In this document: positions 53,440-61,103 of the stretch, piece by piece | Layout: the number at the start of each line of letters is the position of its first letter | How positions within the stretch are numbered: position 1 is the first letter of the stretch | Source of the DNA: UBA7185 sp964606855 | GTDB taxonomy: Bacteria; Bacillota; Peptococcia; Peptococcales; Peptococcaceae | NCBI GenBank assembly: GCA_964606855.1 | Contig: CAZSHM010000001.1 | Span: 1 to 64,000, forward strand | DNA length: 64,000 nt | Direction: 5' to 3' | Made by a program: the position numbers and the translations under genes | The notes under the pieces: model-generated | What the model was told of the DNA's origin: nothing | The model's input: only the letters and a program-made list of their open reading frames with translations | The model's database searches: none

Positions 53440-55500
53440 ATGGGAAAGAAACGTGCAATGATGATCGGCCTCGACGGGGCCGACCCGGTCCGCGTCAAGA
53501 AACTGATCGCGGAGGGCAGAATGCCCAATATGAAAAAACTGTTGGAGCAGGGCGTCGCGGGGGAGAACCTGGATATGCTGGGCGTGTTGCCGGCCGGCAC
53601 GCCGCCAAACTGGACCAGCCTGGCAACCGGAAATTATCCGCGTACCCACGGCATCACCGACTTTTTGAACCACACGCTGGGGAAATCTCTGGGCATCACG
53701 GAACTCAACTGGGATTCCCGCCGCATCCAGAGCGAGCTGATCTGGGAAGCCTTTGAGGACGAGAACAAGAAGTGCATCATGCTGAACTACTGCGAAGCGT
53801 GGCCAAACCGCGTGGAGGGCAGCAACAATATCTTCGTGGACGGCACCGGCGTCGTTCCATTCCTGCGGAGCTCTGTCGGTTTCCAGAAGATGGTCGTCAT
53901 GAAGGCGGAGTATCCGACCAGCCGTGAAGTGCCGCACAATGTGAGCCAGGCTTCCGGCGACTGCATCGTCTTCAAGGATCAGGTGGATAAGTTCAGCCAG
54001 GCGGACAGCGGCGCCCCCGATCCGGCGTCCTTCTCCATGAGCAAGGAGGACTTCCTGGCCTCGATGACCGGCAGTCATTTCCGGCAGCCGCCTCTGGAAT
54101 CGCCCGCGCTGGTGCTCTATCATCTGAGCGCCGAGGAGCAGGCCAACTCCGACGCCTGCGATATCCTCTACACACCGCTCAAGGACGCGGCAAACTGGAG
54201 CTTTGAAGTGCCGGAGAATGCCAAGGAGTGCCTGGTGACGATGAACGATTCCCTGGTGCGCCGCTATCTCTTGATCACGGCGTCCGACGGCGTGCACTAC
54301 GACACCTTCACGCTCTATGCCAGCAAGAAGACCGACGCGCCGCTGGGATCCTGCACGCTGAGCACCTGGTCGGAGCCGATCTACGATACTTTCACGATTG
54401 ACGACGAGCCGAACAAGGTCGCCTACTATCTGCGCGGCGTGGAGATGAACGAGGACGGCACGGAAGGCCGTGTCTATATCTCCCACGTGATGGATATCGA
54501 GGATGATGAATACTTCTATCCGAAATCGCTGCAGCAGGAACTCCTGCAGGCGGTCGGCCCGATGTGCTACTTTGCCTCCTTCGACCGGCACAGCAAGCTG
54601 GGCGACGACATCGCGCTGGAGTCCTTTGACAAAGTCAACGACTGGCATATGAACGCGACGCGCTATCTCCTGGATCACAACCCGGATTGGCAGCTGTTCT
54701 ACATCCATCTGCACAGCATCGACCTGTGCAACCACTGGTACATCGAACAAGCCATCCCCGGCTCGCATCCGGAATGGGAGCGCATGGCGGACAACATCGA
54801 CCGCATCTATGAGATCAACGACAAGTACATCGGCATGGTTCTGGAGTATGTGGGCGACGACACGGCCGCGTTCATCACTTCCGACCACGCGGCGATTCCG
54901 CGTTCCGCCGGCTACGAGAACCCTGGCATCGGCGAGCTCTCCGGCATCAACGCCGGCGTGATGTCGGAACTGGGGTACACCGCCATCGTCCCTGTGCCGG
55001 GCGTGGAGGGGATGTACAACATCGACTGGAGCAAGACGAAGGCGATCAACCATCGCACCTCCTACATCTATGTCAACCTGAAGGGCCGCGATCCGGAAGG
55101 CATCGTGGAGCCGGAGGACTATGACAAGGTGGTGCAGGATATCATCACCGACCTCTACAATTATCGCGATCCCAAGAGCGGGGAGCGCGTGGTATCCTTC
55201 TGCTGCACCCGGGAGGAGATGGAATCGCTGGGTGTCGGCGGCGAGCACTGCGGCGATATCTTCTTCCAGCTCACCAAGGATTTCGGCTTTGAGCACTTCA
55301 ACGCGCCGGGGCATGTGACAAACCACGGCTATTCCGCGGGCGCGCTGTGCATCATGGCCGGAGGCGGGCTGAAGAAGGGCGCGGTGCTGAAGCGTCCCGT
55401 CCGCACGGTGGATATCGTGCCGACCATCTGCTATCTGGTGGGGAACCGCATGCCGAAGGATGTCGAGGGCGGCGTGATCTACCAGGCGTTTGAGGAGTAA
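53440..55500 (+). CDS. Alkaline phosphatase-superfamily phosphodiesterase/nucleotide pyrophosphatase
   Basis: A 686-residue soluble enzyme of the type I phosphodiesterase/nucleotide pyrophosphatase family. The N-terminal MMIGLDGADP gives the first metal Asp, the nucleophile Thr lies in AGTPPNWTSLATG, and later metal ligands are in DLCNHWYIEQ, ITSDHAAIP and APGHVTNHGY. There is no signal peptide, so it appears cytoplasmic. Its size, from a large insertion between the nucleophile and the second metal site, exceeds the minimal fold of about 400 residues. An AAGGAGG-like site precedes the ATG. The upstream carrier may supply its substrate, which is unknown. Confidence 0.82.
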   Translation: MGKKRAMMIGLDGADPVRVKKLIAEGRMPNMKKLLEQGVAGENLDMLGVLPAGTPPNWTSLATGNYPRTHGITDFLNHTLGKSLGITELNWDSRRIQSELIWEAFEDENKKCIMLNYCEAWPNRVEGSNNIFVDGTGVVPFLRSSVGFQKMVVMKAEYPTSREVPHNVSQASGDCIVFKDQVDKFSQADSGAPDPASFSMSKEDFLASMTGSHFRQPPLESPALVLYHLSAEEQANSDACDILYTPLKDAANWSFEVPENAKECLVTMNDSLVRRYLLITASDGVHYDTFTLYASKKTDAPLGSCTLSTWSEPIYDTFTIDDEPNKVAYYLRGVEMNEDGTEGRVYISHVMDIEDDEYFYPKSLQQELLQAVGPMCYFASFDRHSKLGDDIALESFDKVNDWHMNATRYLLDHNPDWQLFYIHLHSIDLCNHWYIEQAIPGSHPEWERMADNIDRIYEINDKYIGMVLEYVGDDTAAFITSDHAAIPRSAGYENPGIGELSGINAGVMSELGYTAIVPVPGVEGMYNIDWSKTKAINHRTSYIYVNLKGRDPEGIVEPEDYDKVVQDIITDLYNYRDPKSGERVVSFCCTREEMESLGVGGEHCGDIFFQLTKDFGFEHFNAPGHVTNHGYSAGALCIMAGGGLKKGAVLKRPVRTVDIVPTICYLVGNRMPKDVEGGVIYQAFEE

Positions 55501-55570
55501 TCTCTGTGTGAAACGCATCCGGCCCGGCGGCGCAGTTCGCCTGCCGGAGCAGGAATAGCGCAACGAACAA

Positions 55571-55618
55571 CAGGCCCGGCGGCCGGAGAAGGGTTCTTCG
55601 GCCGCCGGGCCTGTCTGT
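55571..55618. terminator. Hairpin terminator
   Basis: A perfect 15-bp GC-rich stem (55571-55585 with 55599-55613), T-poor tail. It separates the convergent phosphatase-fold and glycosylase genes. Confidence 0.65.
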
Positions 55619-55648
55619 CTCGGCGGAAAATGTGGGGACGGGGCGCCG

Positions 55649-56137
55649 TCAGTCCTCGCCGCAGAGGCTGCGCAGGATGCGCCAGCGGGCGGCTTTTTCA
55701 TCGCGCCGCATGGTGTAGGCGGGGCTGGTGGACGGCAGACGGATCCAATCCATCTCCAGCAGCGAGGGGAAATGGCGCCTGCAGCTCTGGAAGGCTTTGC
55801 CGCCGTTGAAGGCGAGATGCCGGATAGCGGGATAGCGCGCCAGAAGCGCGGGCAGATCGTTGGGCGTTTCCGCGCGGATGCTGCTGTCGAGACTCCCCTC
55901 GCGCTCGCAGCTTGCCAGGACATCCCAGAGCGCGATGTGGTGCCGCAGGAGGAGCGACTGCCGAACCGCGTAGTCGTCGCTGTACGGTTCCTCAAACAGT
56001 TGAAACAAGAGCGGCCAGAAGCAGTTCTGCGCGTGGGCGTAGTACTGCCGCCGCGCCAGGGAGGCCGCGCTGGGCATGGAGCCCAGCACCAGCACGCGGC
56101 AGCGCCCGTCGACGATGGGCGGAAAAGAGTGAATCAT
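55649..56137 (-). CDS. Uracil-DNA glycosylase family protein (hypoxanthine/deoxyinosine type)
   Basis: A 162-residue base-excision enzyme of the UDG superfamily. The N-terminal motif VLVLGSMPSAASLARRQYY and the Asn-containing HAQNCFWPLL match the family-6 glycosylases (DNA-deoxyinosine glycosylase), and the C-terminal motif RLPSTSPAYT carries the Ser/Pro loop. It would remove deaminated bases, mainly hypoxanthine, from DNA. ATG 56137 has GGAGGTT upstream; a longer upstream frame adds 18 residues without similarity. Strand and context suggest it is expressed alone. Confidence 0.85.
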   Translation of the reverse strand: MIHSFPPIVDGRCRVLVLGSMPSAASLARRQYYAHAQNCFWPLLFQLFEEPYSDDYAVRQSLLLRHHIALWDVLASCEREGSLDSSIRAETPNDLPALLARYPAIRHLAFNGGKAFQSCRRHFPSLLEMDWIRLPSTSPAYTMRRDEKAARWRILRSLCGED

Positions 56138-56256
56138 GGCGGCAACCTCCCTCGGGGACCGCGGCGTGGATCGTACAAACAGGCTGCGCAATTTTCATCC
56201 AAAAAGTCGGGGGCAGAGCGCCGGGGCGAAAGCGGCGATCCCCGCCTTCCGGCTGC

Positions 56257-56658
56257 TCAGAACTGCACGCTTCTCGGCGCCTCCGTGAAAGAGTGGAAGG
56301 TGGCCGTGGCGTCCTTCATGTACAGAACCTCCGTGTTGCCGTCCTCCTCGTTGTACATGCCGCGCAGATGCGGATAGGCATCCAGCAGGAACTTCTTGGC
56401 CTCCACCCTGTCGTCCCGGACCAGCGTGCAGGCGACGCGGATCCAGCGCCCGTCCGCAAAGCCGCAGATCTCCACTTTCGGATGTGCCTGAATCTGTTTG
56501 CTGACCTCTTTCACCTTCCCGGTCTGAATGTACAGCCGGCCTTCAAACAGCGCGACCGTGCCGAACGGCCTGACTCTCGGCTGATCTCCGTCCAGCGTGG
56601 CGAGATAGTAGGTGCCGCACTTCTTCAAAAATTCGTAGACTTCCTGAATCTCCTGCAT
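56257..56658 (-). CDS. Pyridoxamine 5'-phosphate oxidase-like flavoprotein
   Basis: A 133-residue protein with the split-barrel FMN-binding fold. The signature GTYYLATLDGDQPRVRPFGT near the N-terminus and the IQTGKVKEVSKQIQAHPKVE segment are typical of small PNPOx-like proteins of gut anaerobes, many of which are uncharacterised. It probably binds FMN and acts as a reductase; true PLP biosynthesis is unlikely. GAGGGA precedes ATG 56658. It lies about 120 bp downstream of the chimeric transporter frame, which is read in the same direction. Confidence 0.8.
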   Translation of the reverse strand: MQEIQEVYEFLKKCGTYYLATLDGDQPRVRPFGTVALFEGRLYIQTGKVKEVSKQIQAHPKVEICGFADGRWIRVACTLVRDDRVEAKKFLLDAYPHLRGMYNEEDGNTEVLYMKDATATFHSFTEAPRSVQF

Positions 56659-56868
56659 ATCGAATCCCTCCTGATCCTTTGATTCGCAAACGAGCTCTAC
56701 AGACGATACCCGCGATCGTGTCCCGTCCCCGGGATCCGCGCGTGTGATCCACAGGCCGATCCCAAATCCGAAAGCGCGATCACCTATCTCCTTGTTTCGA
56801 CATGGGTTGAAAAATAACCTTTTCGGCCTCGGCATTTTTTGCGGGGCGCTGCGCCTCCGGCGGGGCGG

Positions 56869-57618
56869 CTACGCCTTCACGCTCCTGCAGGGGATTCTGC
56901 TCTTCATCAGGCACTCCCACAGAGCCAGCTCCAGCAGCGCCGTCAGCAGGAGAATCACGCCCAGAGAGACAATCCGGCTGCCCCAATCCATGCTGCAGAT
57001 CGTCATGCCCAGACTGCCGAACGCGAAGTTGACCGCGTTGTACAGGGCGGAAACGCTGCCCGTGTCGGTCGATGTCTGCGCAAACAGGATATTCATGCTG
57101 AACGGTCGGATCATCGAGCAGACGATGGAGAAGGCCGTCACGATGCCCGTGAAGAGGAGCACGGAAGTTGTGCCGGTCAGGATCAGCAGGATCCCGCAGA
57201 CGCCGATCAGGATGAAGCACAGTTCCGAGAGCCGGCGGCGGTTGAAGTTGTACAGAAAGCGGATGTAAATCATCGGGCCGGTGATCGCGAGCAGGGCGGT
57301 GATGGCGTAGTAAAAACTGTACATCTGCTCGCTCGTGCCGAAGTCGTTGATGAAGATATAGGAGGAGACGCCGACGATCGCGCCGCACCAGGTCACGCCC
57401 AGGGTCAGCCCCATCAGCGTGAGGGCGAGCAGGGAGGGCCAGATCATGGAAACCGTGCACCAGCCGTATACAGCACCGATAAAGATACCGAGAAGCGCCA
57501 TTCCATATGGCGTCAAAGGTTCCGGAGCCGGCAGGAACCGGAAGAAGAGCATAAAGGAAATTGCGATTGCAGAATGTATCCAGTATGTGGGTTTGATTTT
57601 CTTGGTCGCTGCGGTCAT
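56869..57618 (-). CDS. Chimeric transporter ORF: SLC13-like N-part, Bcr/CflA-like MFS C-part
   Basis: A 249-residue membrane protein that appears to join two unrelated carriers in frame. Residues 1 to about 75 (KIKPTYWIHSAIAISFMLFF, then PLTPYGMALLGIFIGAVYGW) match the start of SLC13/DASS anion permeases. From about residue 85 on (SSYIFINDFGTSEQMYSFYY, NFNRRRLSELCFILIG, DTGSVSALYNAVNFAFGSLG) it matches the last five or six helices of Bcr/CflA-type MFS drug exporters. Neither family is complete. ATG 57618 has AAAAGGAG nine bases upstream, so it is probably translated. It may be a deletion fusion with no or altered function. Confidence 0.6.
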   Translation of the reverse strand: MTAATKKIKPTYWIHSAIAISFMLFFRFLPAPEPLTPYGMALLGIFIGAVYGWCTVSMIWPSLLALTLMGLTLGVTWCGAIVGVSSYIFINDFGTSEQMYSFYYAITALLAITGPMIYIRFLYNFNRRRLSELCFILIGVCGILLILTGTTSVLLFTGIVTAFSIVCSMIRPFSMNILFAQTSTDTGSVSALYNAVNFAFGSLGMTICSMDWGSRIVSLGVILLLTALLELALWECLMKSRIPCRSVKA

Positions 57619-57817
57619 TCGTTTCAACTCCTTTTCATGGATCGTTTCATGGATCGCCGCGCGTCTGGCATCGGGCCCGATCTCCGACTGCGCTGAAAAC
57701 CATATCGGTTTCCGCTTCCCAGTCTCATTAAAGCATGGATCTGTCCGTTTGAGAATAATTTGTAATTTTCTTCCTTTTTCAGCTGTAAAAAATTTTTACC
57801 TCCCCCTGAGCGCCGGG

Positions 57818-57846
57818 TTGATCTGCGCGGCCCGCGATGGTATACT
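57818..57846 (+). promoter_or_regulatory. Promoter of the LysR gene
   Basis: TTGATC (57818-57823), 17-bp spacer, TATACT (57841-57846). The only upstream in-frame ATG (57837) lies on the -10 box, so it cannot be the start. A GTAAAAA/TTTTTAC repeat (57785-57799) lies just upstream. Confidence 0.65.
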
Positions 57847-57896
57847 ACCTTTCAAGGTCACAAGATCGCCGGGATCATCCGAAGGGAGGGATCGTT

Positions 57897-58820
57897 ATTC
57901 GCCTGGAAGATTTCAATTATCTGCTGGAGATCAGCAAATGCCGGTCGATGCGTGAGGCGAGCGAAAAGCTTTTTGTCTCCCCCCAGGCGCTGGGGCTCGC
58001 CGTCCGCCGCTTGGAGAGGGAAGTCGGATTTCAAGTGATCACGCGCTCCTACTGCGGCGTTTCCCTGACGCGGCAGGGAAAAATGCTCTTGAATCTCTAC
58101 AGGGGATTTGTTGCCGGAATCCGAAAAATCGCGGAAAATGAAGCGGCGTCCGAAGAGCGCCTGCAGCCGGAGCTGCCGTCCTATGTCCACTTTGTCGTGC
58201 CGATCGGGTTCGGACAGAGCCTGATGGCCTCGATACAGGCGGAACTGTATCTTTTTCGTCCCAATATGGAAATCGAGGTCACGGAGCTTCCGAATCAGGA
58301 GATCCTGGACTACGGCGCCGAGCGCGATGCCTCGGTGAAGATTGTCTCCCAGCTCTATGTGGACGCTGTGCCGCTCTACGAGCCCGTTCAGGCCGTCGAG
58401 GCGGATCTTCTGCCGTTCATGCAGGTGCGGTACGACTGTTTCGTCCACAAAAAGAATCCGCTCTGCCAACTCCGGCAGATCCCGCTGAAGGCGTTCTTCT
58501 CGCAGCAGATCGCCCGTTTCACGAACGACGCCACCATGTTCGAGACGCTCCTGCGATACGCCGCCTGTTCTCCCGAGCAGATTCAGACGATAGCATGCTC
58601 TTCCAGCGCGGCCCTGTGCGAATTTGTCGCGAACAATCTGTGCGTGGCTTTAAATCCGTGCCATGCCCAGCGGCACAGTTTCCAGGCCCGTGACTGCAAA
58701 AATATCCCGTTCCGGGAGGACATTTATAATATTTTCAGCATCTATCTGCCGTCCGCGGCGCGCACGAGAGACATGCAAACTTTTATCTCCCTCCTCCGGA
58801 CGGAATTTTCGGATTTCTGA
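57897..58820 (+). CDS. LysR family transcriptional regulator, likely ATT start
   Basis: A 307-residue regulator. The N-terminal winged helix is intact (DFNYLLEISKCRSMREASEK, then FVSPQALGLAVRRLEREVG), followed by a two-lobed effector domain with weaker similarity. The natural beginning of the family (IRLEDFNYLLEI) coincides with ATT 57897, which has AAGGGAGG seven bases before it; no ATG, GTG or TTG lies in a suitable place. It is divergent from the chimeric transporter gene, the usual layout for a LysR regulator and its target. Confidence in the gene is high, in the start codon moderate. Confidence 0.8.
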   Translation: MRLEDFNYLLEISKCRSMREASEKLFVSPQALGLAVRRLEREVGFQVITRSYCGVSLTRQGKMLLNLYRGFVAGIRKIAENEAASEERLQPELPSYVHFVVPIGFGQSLMASIQAELYLFRPNMEIEVTELPNQEILDYGAERDASVKIVSQLYVDAVPLYEPVQAVEADLLPFMQVRYDCFVHKKNPLCQLRQIPLKAFFSQQIARFTNDATMFETLLRYAACSPEQIQTIACSSSAALCEFVANNLCVALNPCHAQRHSFQARDCKNIPFREDIYNIFSIYLPSAARTRDMQTFISLLRTEFSDF

Positions 58821-58889
58821 TTTGAACCGGGATGCGGGAGCTTGCGCGGACATCCCGGCGGCAAGTGTATCTATACGAGGTGAAGGACT

Positions 58890-59747
58890 ATGAAAATCGC
58901 AGTGGTGGGGCTTGGGCTGATCGGCGGTTCGTTCTGCCGGGGGATCAAAGCCTATACGGAGCATGTCTGTCTCGGCGTGGGCAGAGACCTCAACAGCAAG
59001 TCGGTGCAGATGGCGCTGCAGGCGGACGCGATCGACAAGGCGATCACGCCGGAGCAGCTGCACGAGGCGGATCTGACCATCGTCTGCCTGCATCCGCAGG
59101 CCATCATCGACTTTATCCGCGAGAACCAGCAGCACTTCCGGCCCGGCAGTATCGTCATCGACGCCGGAGGGGTCAAGGAGTGCATCGTGGAGGCGGTGGA
59201 TCCGATCCTGCGCGCGCGGGGTGTCATCTTTATCGGCTGCCATCCCATGGCGGGGCGCGAGTTCTCGGGATTCGCCTACTCGCTGGCGGATCTCTTCAAA
59301 GGGGCCAGCCTGATCCTCACGCCGGTGGGGGATGTGCCGGAGGAGGCCAAGCGCACCGTGGAGCAGCTGGCGCTGGATCTCAAATTCGGGCGCATCGTCT
59401 ACACCACGCCGCGCGAGCATGACAGCATCATCGCGTTCACCTCGCAGCTGGCGCACGTGGTCTCAAGCGCCTACATCAAGAGCCCCACCGTCAAGCACGA
59501 GAGCGGTTTCAGTGCCGGCAGTTTTAAGGATCTGACGCGGGTGGCAAAGCTGAACGAGAATATGTGGACAGAGCTGTTCCTGATGAACCGCACGGCGCTC
59601 CTGGGGGAGCTGGACACGCTGCTGAGCGCGCTGGAGGAGTACCGCGATGCGCTGGAGTGCGCGGACGCCGAGCGGCTGCGGGCGCTTCTGCGCGAGGGCC
59701 GCATCATGAAAGAGTGGAGCCTGGCGCACTCTATCACGGAAGAGTGA
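58890..59747 (+). CDS. tyrA: Prephenate dehydrogenase
   Basis: A 285-residue NAD(P)-dependent enzyme making 4-hydroxyphenylpyruvate for tyrosine. The dinucleotide motif VVGLGLIGGSF is at the N-terminus, the catalytic His region in GCHPMAGREFSGF, and the dimer helix with SGFSAGSFKDLTRVA. There is no ACT or chorismate mutase domain, so it is the short monofunctional form. GAGGTGAAGG precedes the ATG. It lies 69 bp after the LysR gene and ends before the thiamine promoter; no other aromatic pathway gene is in the window. Confidence 0.92.
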   Translation: MKIAVVGLGLIGGSFCRGIKAYTEHVCLGVGRDLNSKSVQMALQADAIDKAITPEQLHEADLTIVCLHPQAIIDFIRENQQHFRPGSIVIDAGGVKECIVEAVDPILRARGVIFIGCHPMAGREFSGFAYSLADLFKGASLILTPVGDVPEEAKRTVEQLALDLKFGRIVYTTPREHDSIIAFTSQLAHVVSSAYIKSPTVKHESGFSAGSFKDLTRVAKLNENMWTELFLMNRTALLGELDTLLSALEEYRDALECADAERLRALLREGRIMKEWSLAHSITEE

Positions 59748-59789
59748 GCGGGCTTTCGGCAGATTCCCGGCGGATTTGCGCGGCACGGC

Positions 59790-59818
59790 TTGACAAACGG
59801 GGAAAAGTTTGCTAGGCT
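59790..59818 (+). promoter_or_regulatory. Promoter of the thiamine thiazole operon
   Basis: TTGACA (59790-59795), 17-bp spacer, TAGGCT (59813-59818). Its spacer resembles that of the promoter at 40024. Confidence 0.65.
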
Positions 59819-59841
59819 AGGGACAGGACAGGACAGTTGAT

Positions 59842-59913
59842 CCCGCAGTATCGGACACAGAATGGGGAGCACCACCCGGGGCGCTTTCTTTTCTGTGTCC
59901 TTTTTGTTGCGGG
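59842..59913 (+). promoter_or_regulatory. Leader hairpin/attenuator-like terminator of the thi operon
   Basis: GGACACAGAA (59853-59862) pairs with TTCTGTGTCC (59891-59900) and is followed by TTTTT, a terminator shape placed between the promoter and thiS. An outer pair CCCGCA (59842-59847) with TGCGGG (59908-59913) could extend or compete with it. The inner loop is GC-rich. No THI-box/TPP aptamer (CUGAGA, or the UGAUCUGGNUAAU-type part) was found, so the ligand or mechanism is unknown. Confidence 0.5.
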
Positions 59914-59944
59914 CTGTTCCGGCAGGAGGAAGAGAGGTGCGAAC

Positions 59945-60238
59945 ATGCCAAGCGAGGAGAGAGACTGTGCGGCGCGGCGGGAGCGCGCGGCGTCTGCGAA
60001 AGCGGGAGCGGGCGCGCCGGATCCCGGGCGCGGTGCGGTCACGGTGAAGATCAACGGCGCGGAGCGGCGCCTCGCGGCGGATACGACGCTTCTGGCGTAT
60101 CTCACCAGGGAGGGGTATCCGCCGGAGCGGATCGCGGTGGAGTACAACGGCGCGATCCTTGCCCGCGCGGCGTATGCGTCGACGGTGCTGCGGCCCGGCG
60201 ATGTGCTGGAAATTGTGCGCTTTGTGGGCGGCGGCTGA
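59945..60238 (+). CDS. thiS: Sulfur carrier protein ThiS, N-terminally extended
   Basis: A 97-residue protein that carries sulfur as a C-terminal thiocarboxylate for thiazole synthesis. The ubiquitin-like fold begins about residue 32 (VTVKINGAERRLAADTTLLA) and ends in FVGGG, one Gly more than the usual GG. The first 31 residues are Arg/Ala/Gly-rich and not part of the fold; the annotated start ATG 59945 has GAGGTG eight bases before it, so the extension is probably translated. ThiF adenylates the C-terminal Gly. It is the first gene of the operon. Confidence 0.88.
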   Translation: MPSEERDCAARRERAASAKAGAGAPDPGRGAVTVKINGAERRLAADTTLLAYLTREGYPPERIAVEYNGAILARAAYASTVLRPGDVLEIVRFVGGG

Positions 60239-60263
60239 GCCGCCGCGACAGGGGAGGAAAAAC

Positions 60264-61058
60264 ATGGAGATACTGTTGAACGGGGTGCCCGCCGAGACGG
60301 ACTGCCGCTCCCTGTGGGAGCTGGCCGCGCCGCGGGAGGATCAGGTGGTGATCTACAACGGGTATCAGACGGCGGAGGATCTGCCGCTGGCGCCGGGGGA
60401 CGCCGTCGTGATCATCCCGAAGGGGCGGATGCCGGATCGGGATCAGCTGGAGAGCATGCTGACGGCGCGGCATACGCCGAAGGTGCACCAGCGCCTGAAG
60501 GCCGGCGCGGTGGCGGTGGCGGGCCTGGGCGGCCTTGGCTCCAACATCGCCGTGATGCTGGCGCGCCTCGGTGTGGGGCGTCTGCTGCTGGTGGACTTTG
60601 ACACGGTGGAGCCCAGCAATCTCAACCGGCAGCACTACACGCTGCGCCATCTGGGGATGCCCAAGACGGATGCGATCGCCGAGCAGATTGCCGAGATCAA
60701 TCCCTTTGTGGAGGTGACGACGCGGCAGACGCGCATCACGGAGGAGAACGCGGAGAGGCTGTTCGCCGGCTATCCGCTGGTCTGCGAGGCGTTGGATCAG
60801 CCTGCGGCCAAGGCGATGCTCCTGAACGCGCTCCTCAGAGAGCCGGATAAGACCGTCGTGGCCGCCTCCGGGCTGGGGGGCTTTGACAGTTCGAACCAGA
60901 TTGTCACCGCGCGGCGGATGCGGCGGCTCTATGTCTGCGGCGACGGCGTCAGCGAGGCGCGGCCCGGAAACGGCCTGATGGCGCCGCGGGTGCAGATCTG
61001 CGCCGGGCATCAGGCGAACATGGTCCTGCGGCTGCTGCTGGGGCTGGAGGAGCCGTGA
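60264..61058 (+). CDS. thiF: ThiS adenylyltransferase ThiF with ThiS-like N-domain
   Basis: A 264-residue E1-like enzyme that adenylates ThiS before sulfur transfer. Residues 1-55 form a degenerate ThiS-like domain (MEILLNGVPAETDCRSLWEL ... DAVVIIPKG) without a terminal Gly-Gly. The enzyme core then has VAGLGGLGSN (nucleotide binding), the DFDTVEPSNLNRQHY catalytic region and YVCGDG. This two-domain form is known from Clostridia. GGGGAGG precedes ATG 60264, and thiG follows by 45 bp. Confidence 0.9.
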   Translation: MEILLNGVPAETDCRSLWELAAPREDQVVIYNGYQTAEDLPLAPGDAVVIIPKGRMPDRDQLESMLTARHTPKVHQRLKAGAVAVAGLGGLGSNIAVMLARLGVGRLLLVDFDTVEPSNLNRQHYTLRHLGMPKTDAIAEQIAEINPFVEVTTRQTRITEENAERLFAGYPLVCEALDQPAAKAMLLNALLREPDKTVVAASGLGGFDSSNQIVTARRMRRLYVCGDGVSEARPGNGLMAPRVQICAGHQANMVLRLLLGLEEP

Positions 61059-61103
61059 AGTGCGGCGGAACCCCGGTGAGCGAAGAGAAGAGAGGAATGG
61101 AGC

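Noticed and set aside
53314..55995. Open frame of 893 codons on the minus strand opposite the phosphodiesterase-fold gene
   Set aside because: Shadow frame; the plus strand encodes complete metal-site motifs.
59820..59940. TPP riboswitch before thiS
   Set aside because: The GGGGAGC stretch looked like a THI box at first, but the CUGAGA and UGAUCUGG-type parts are missing.
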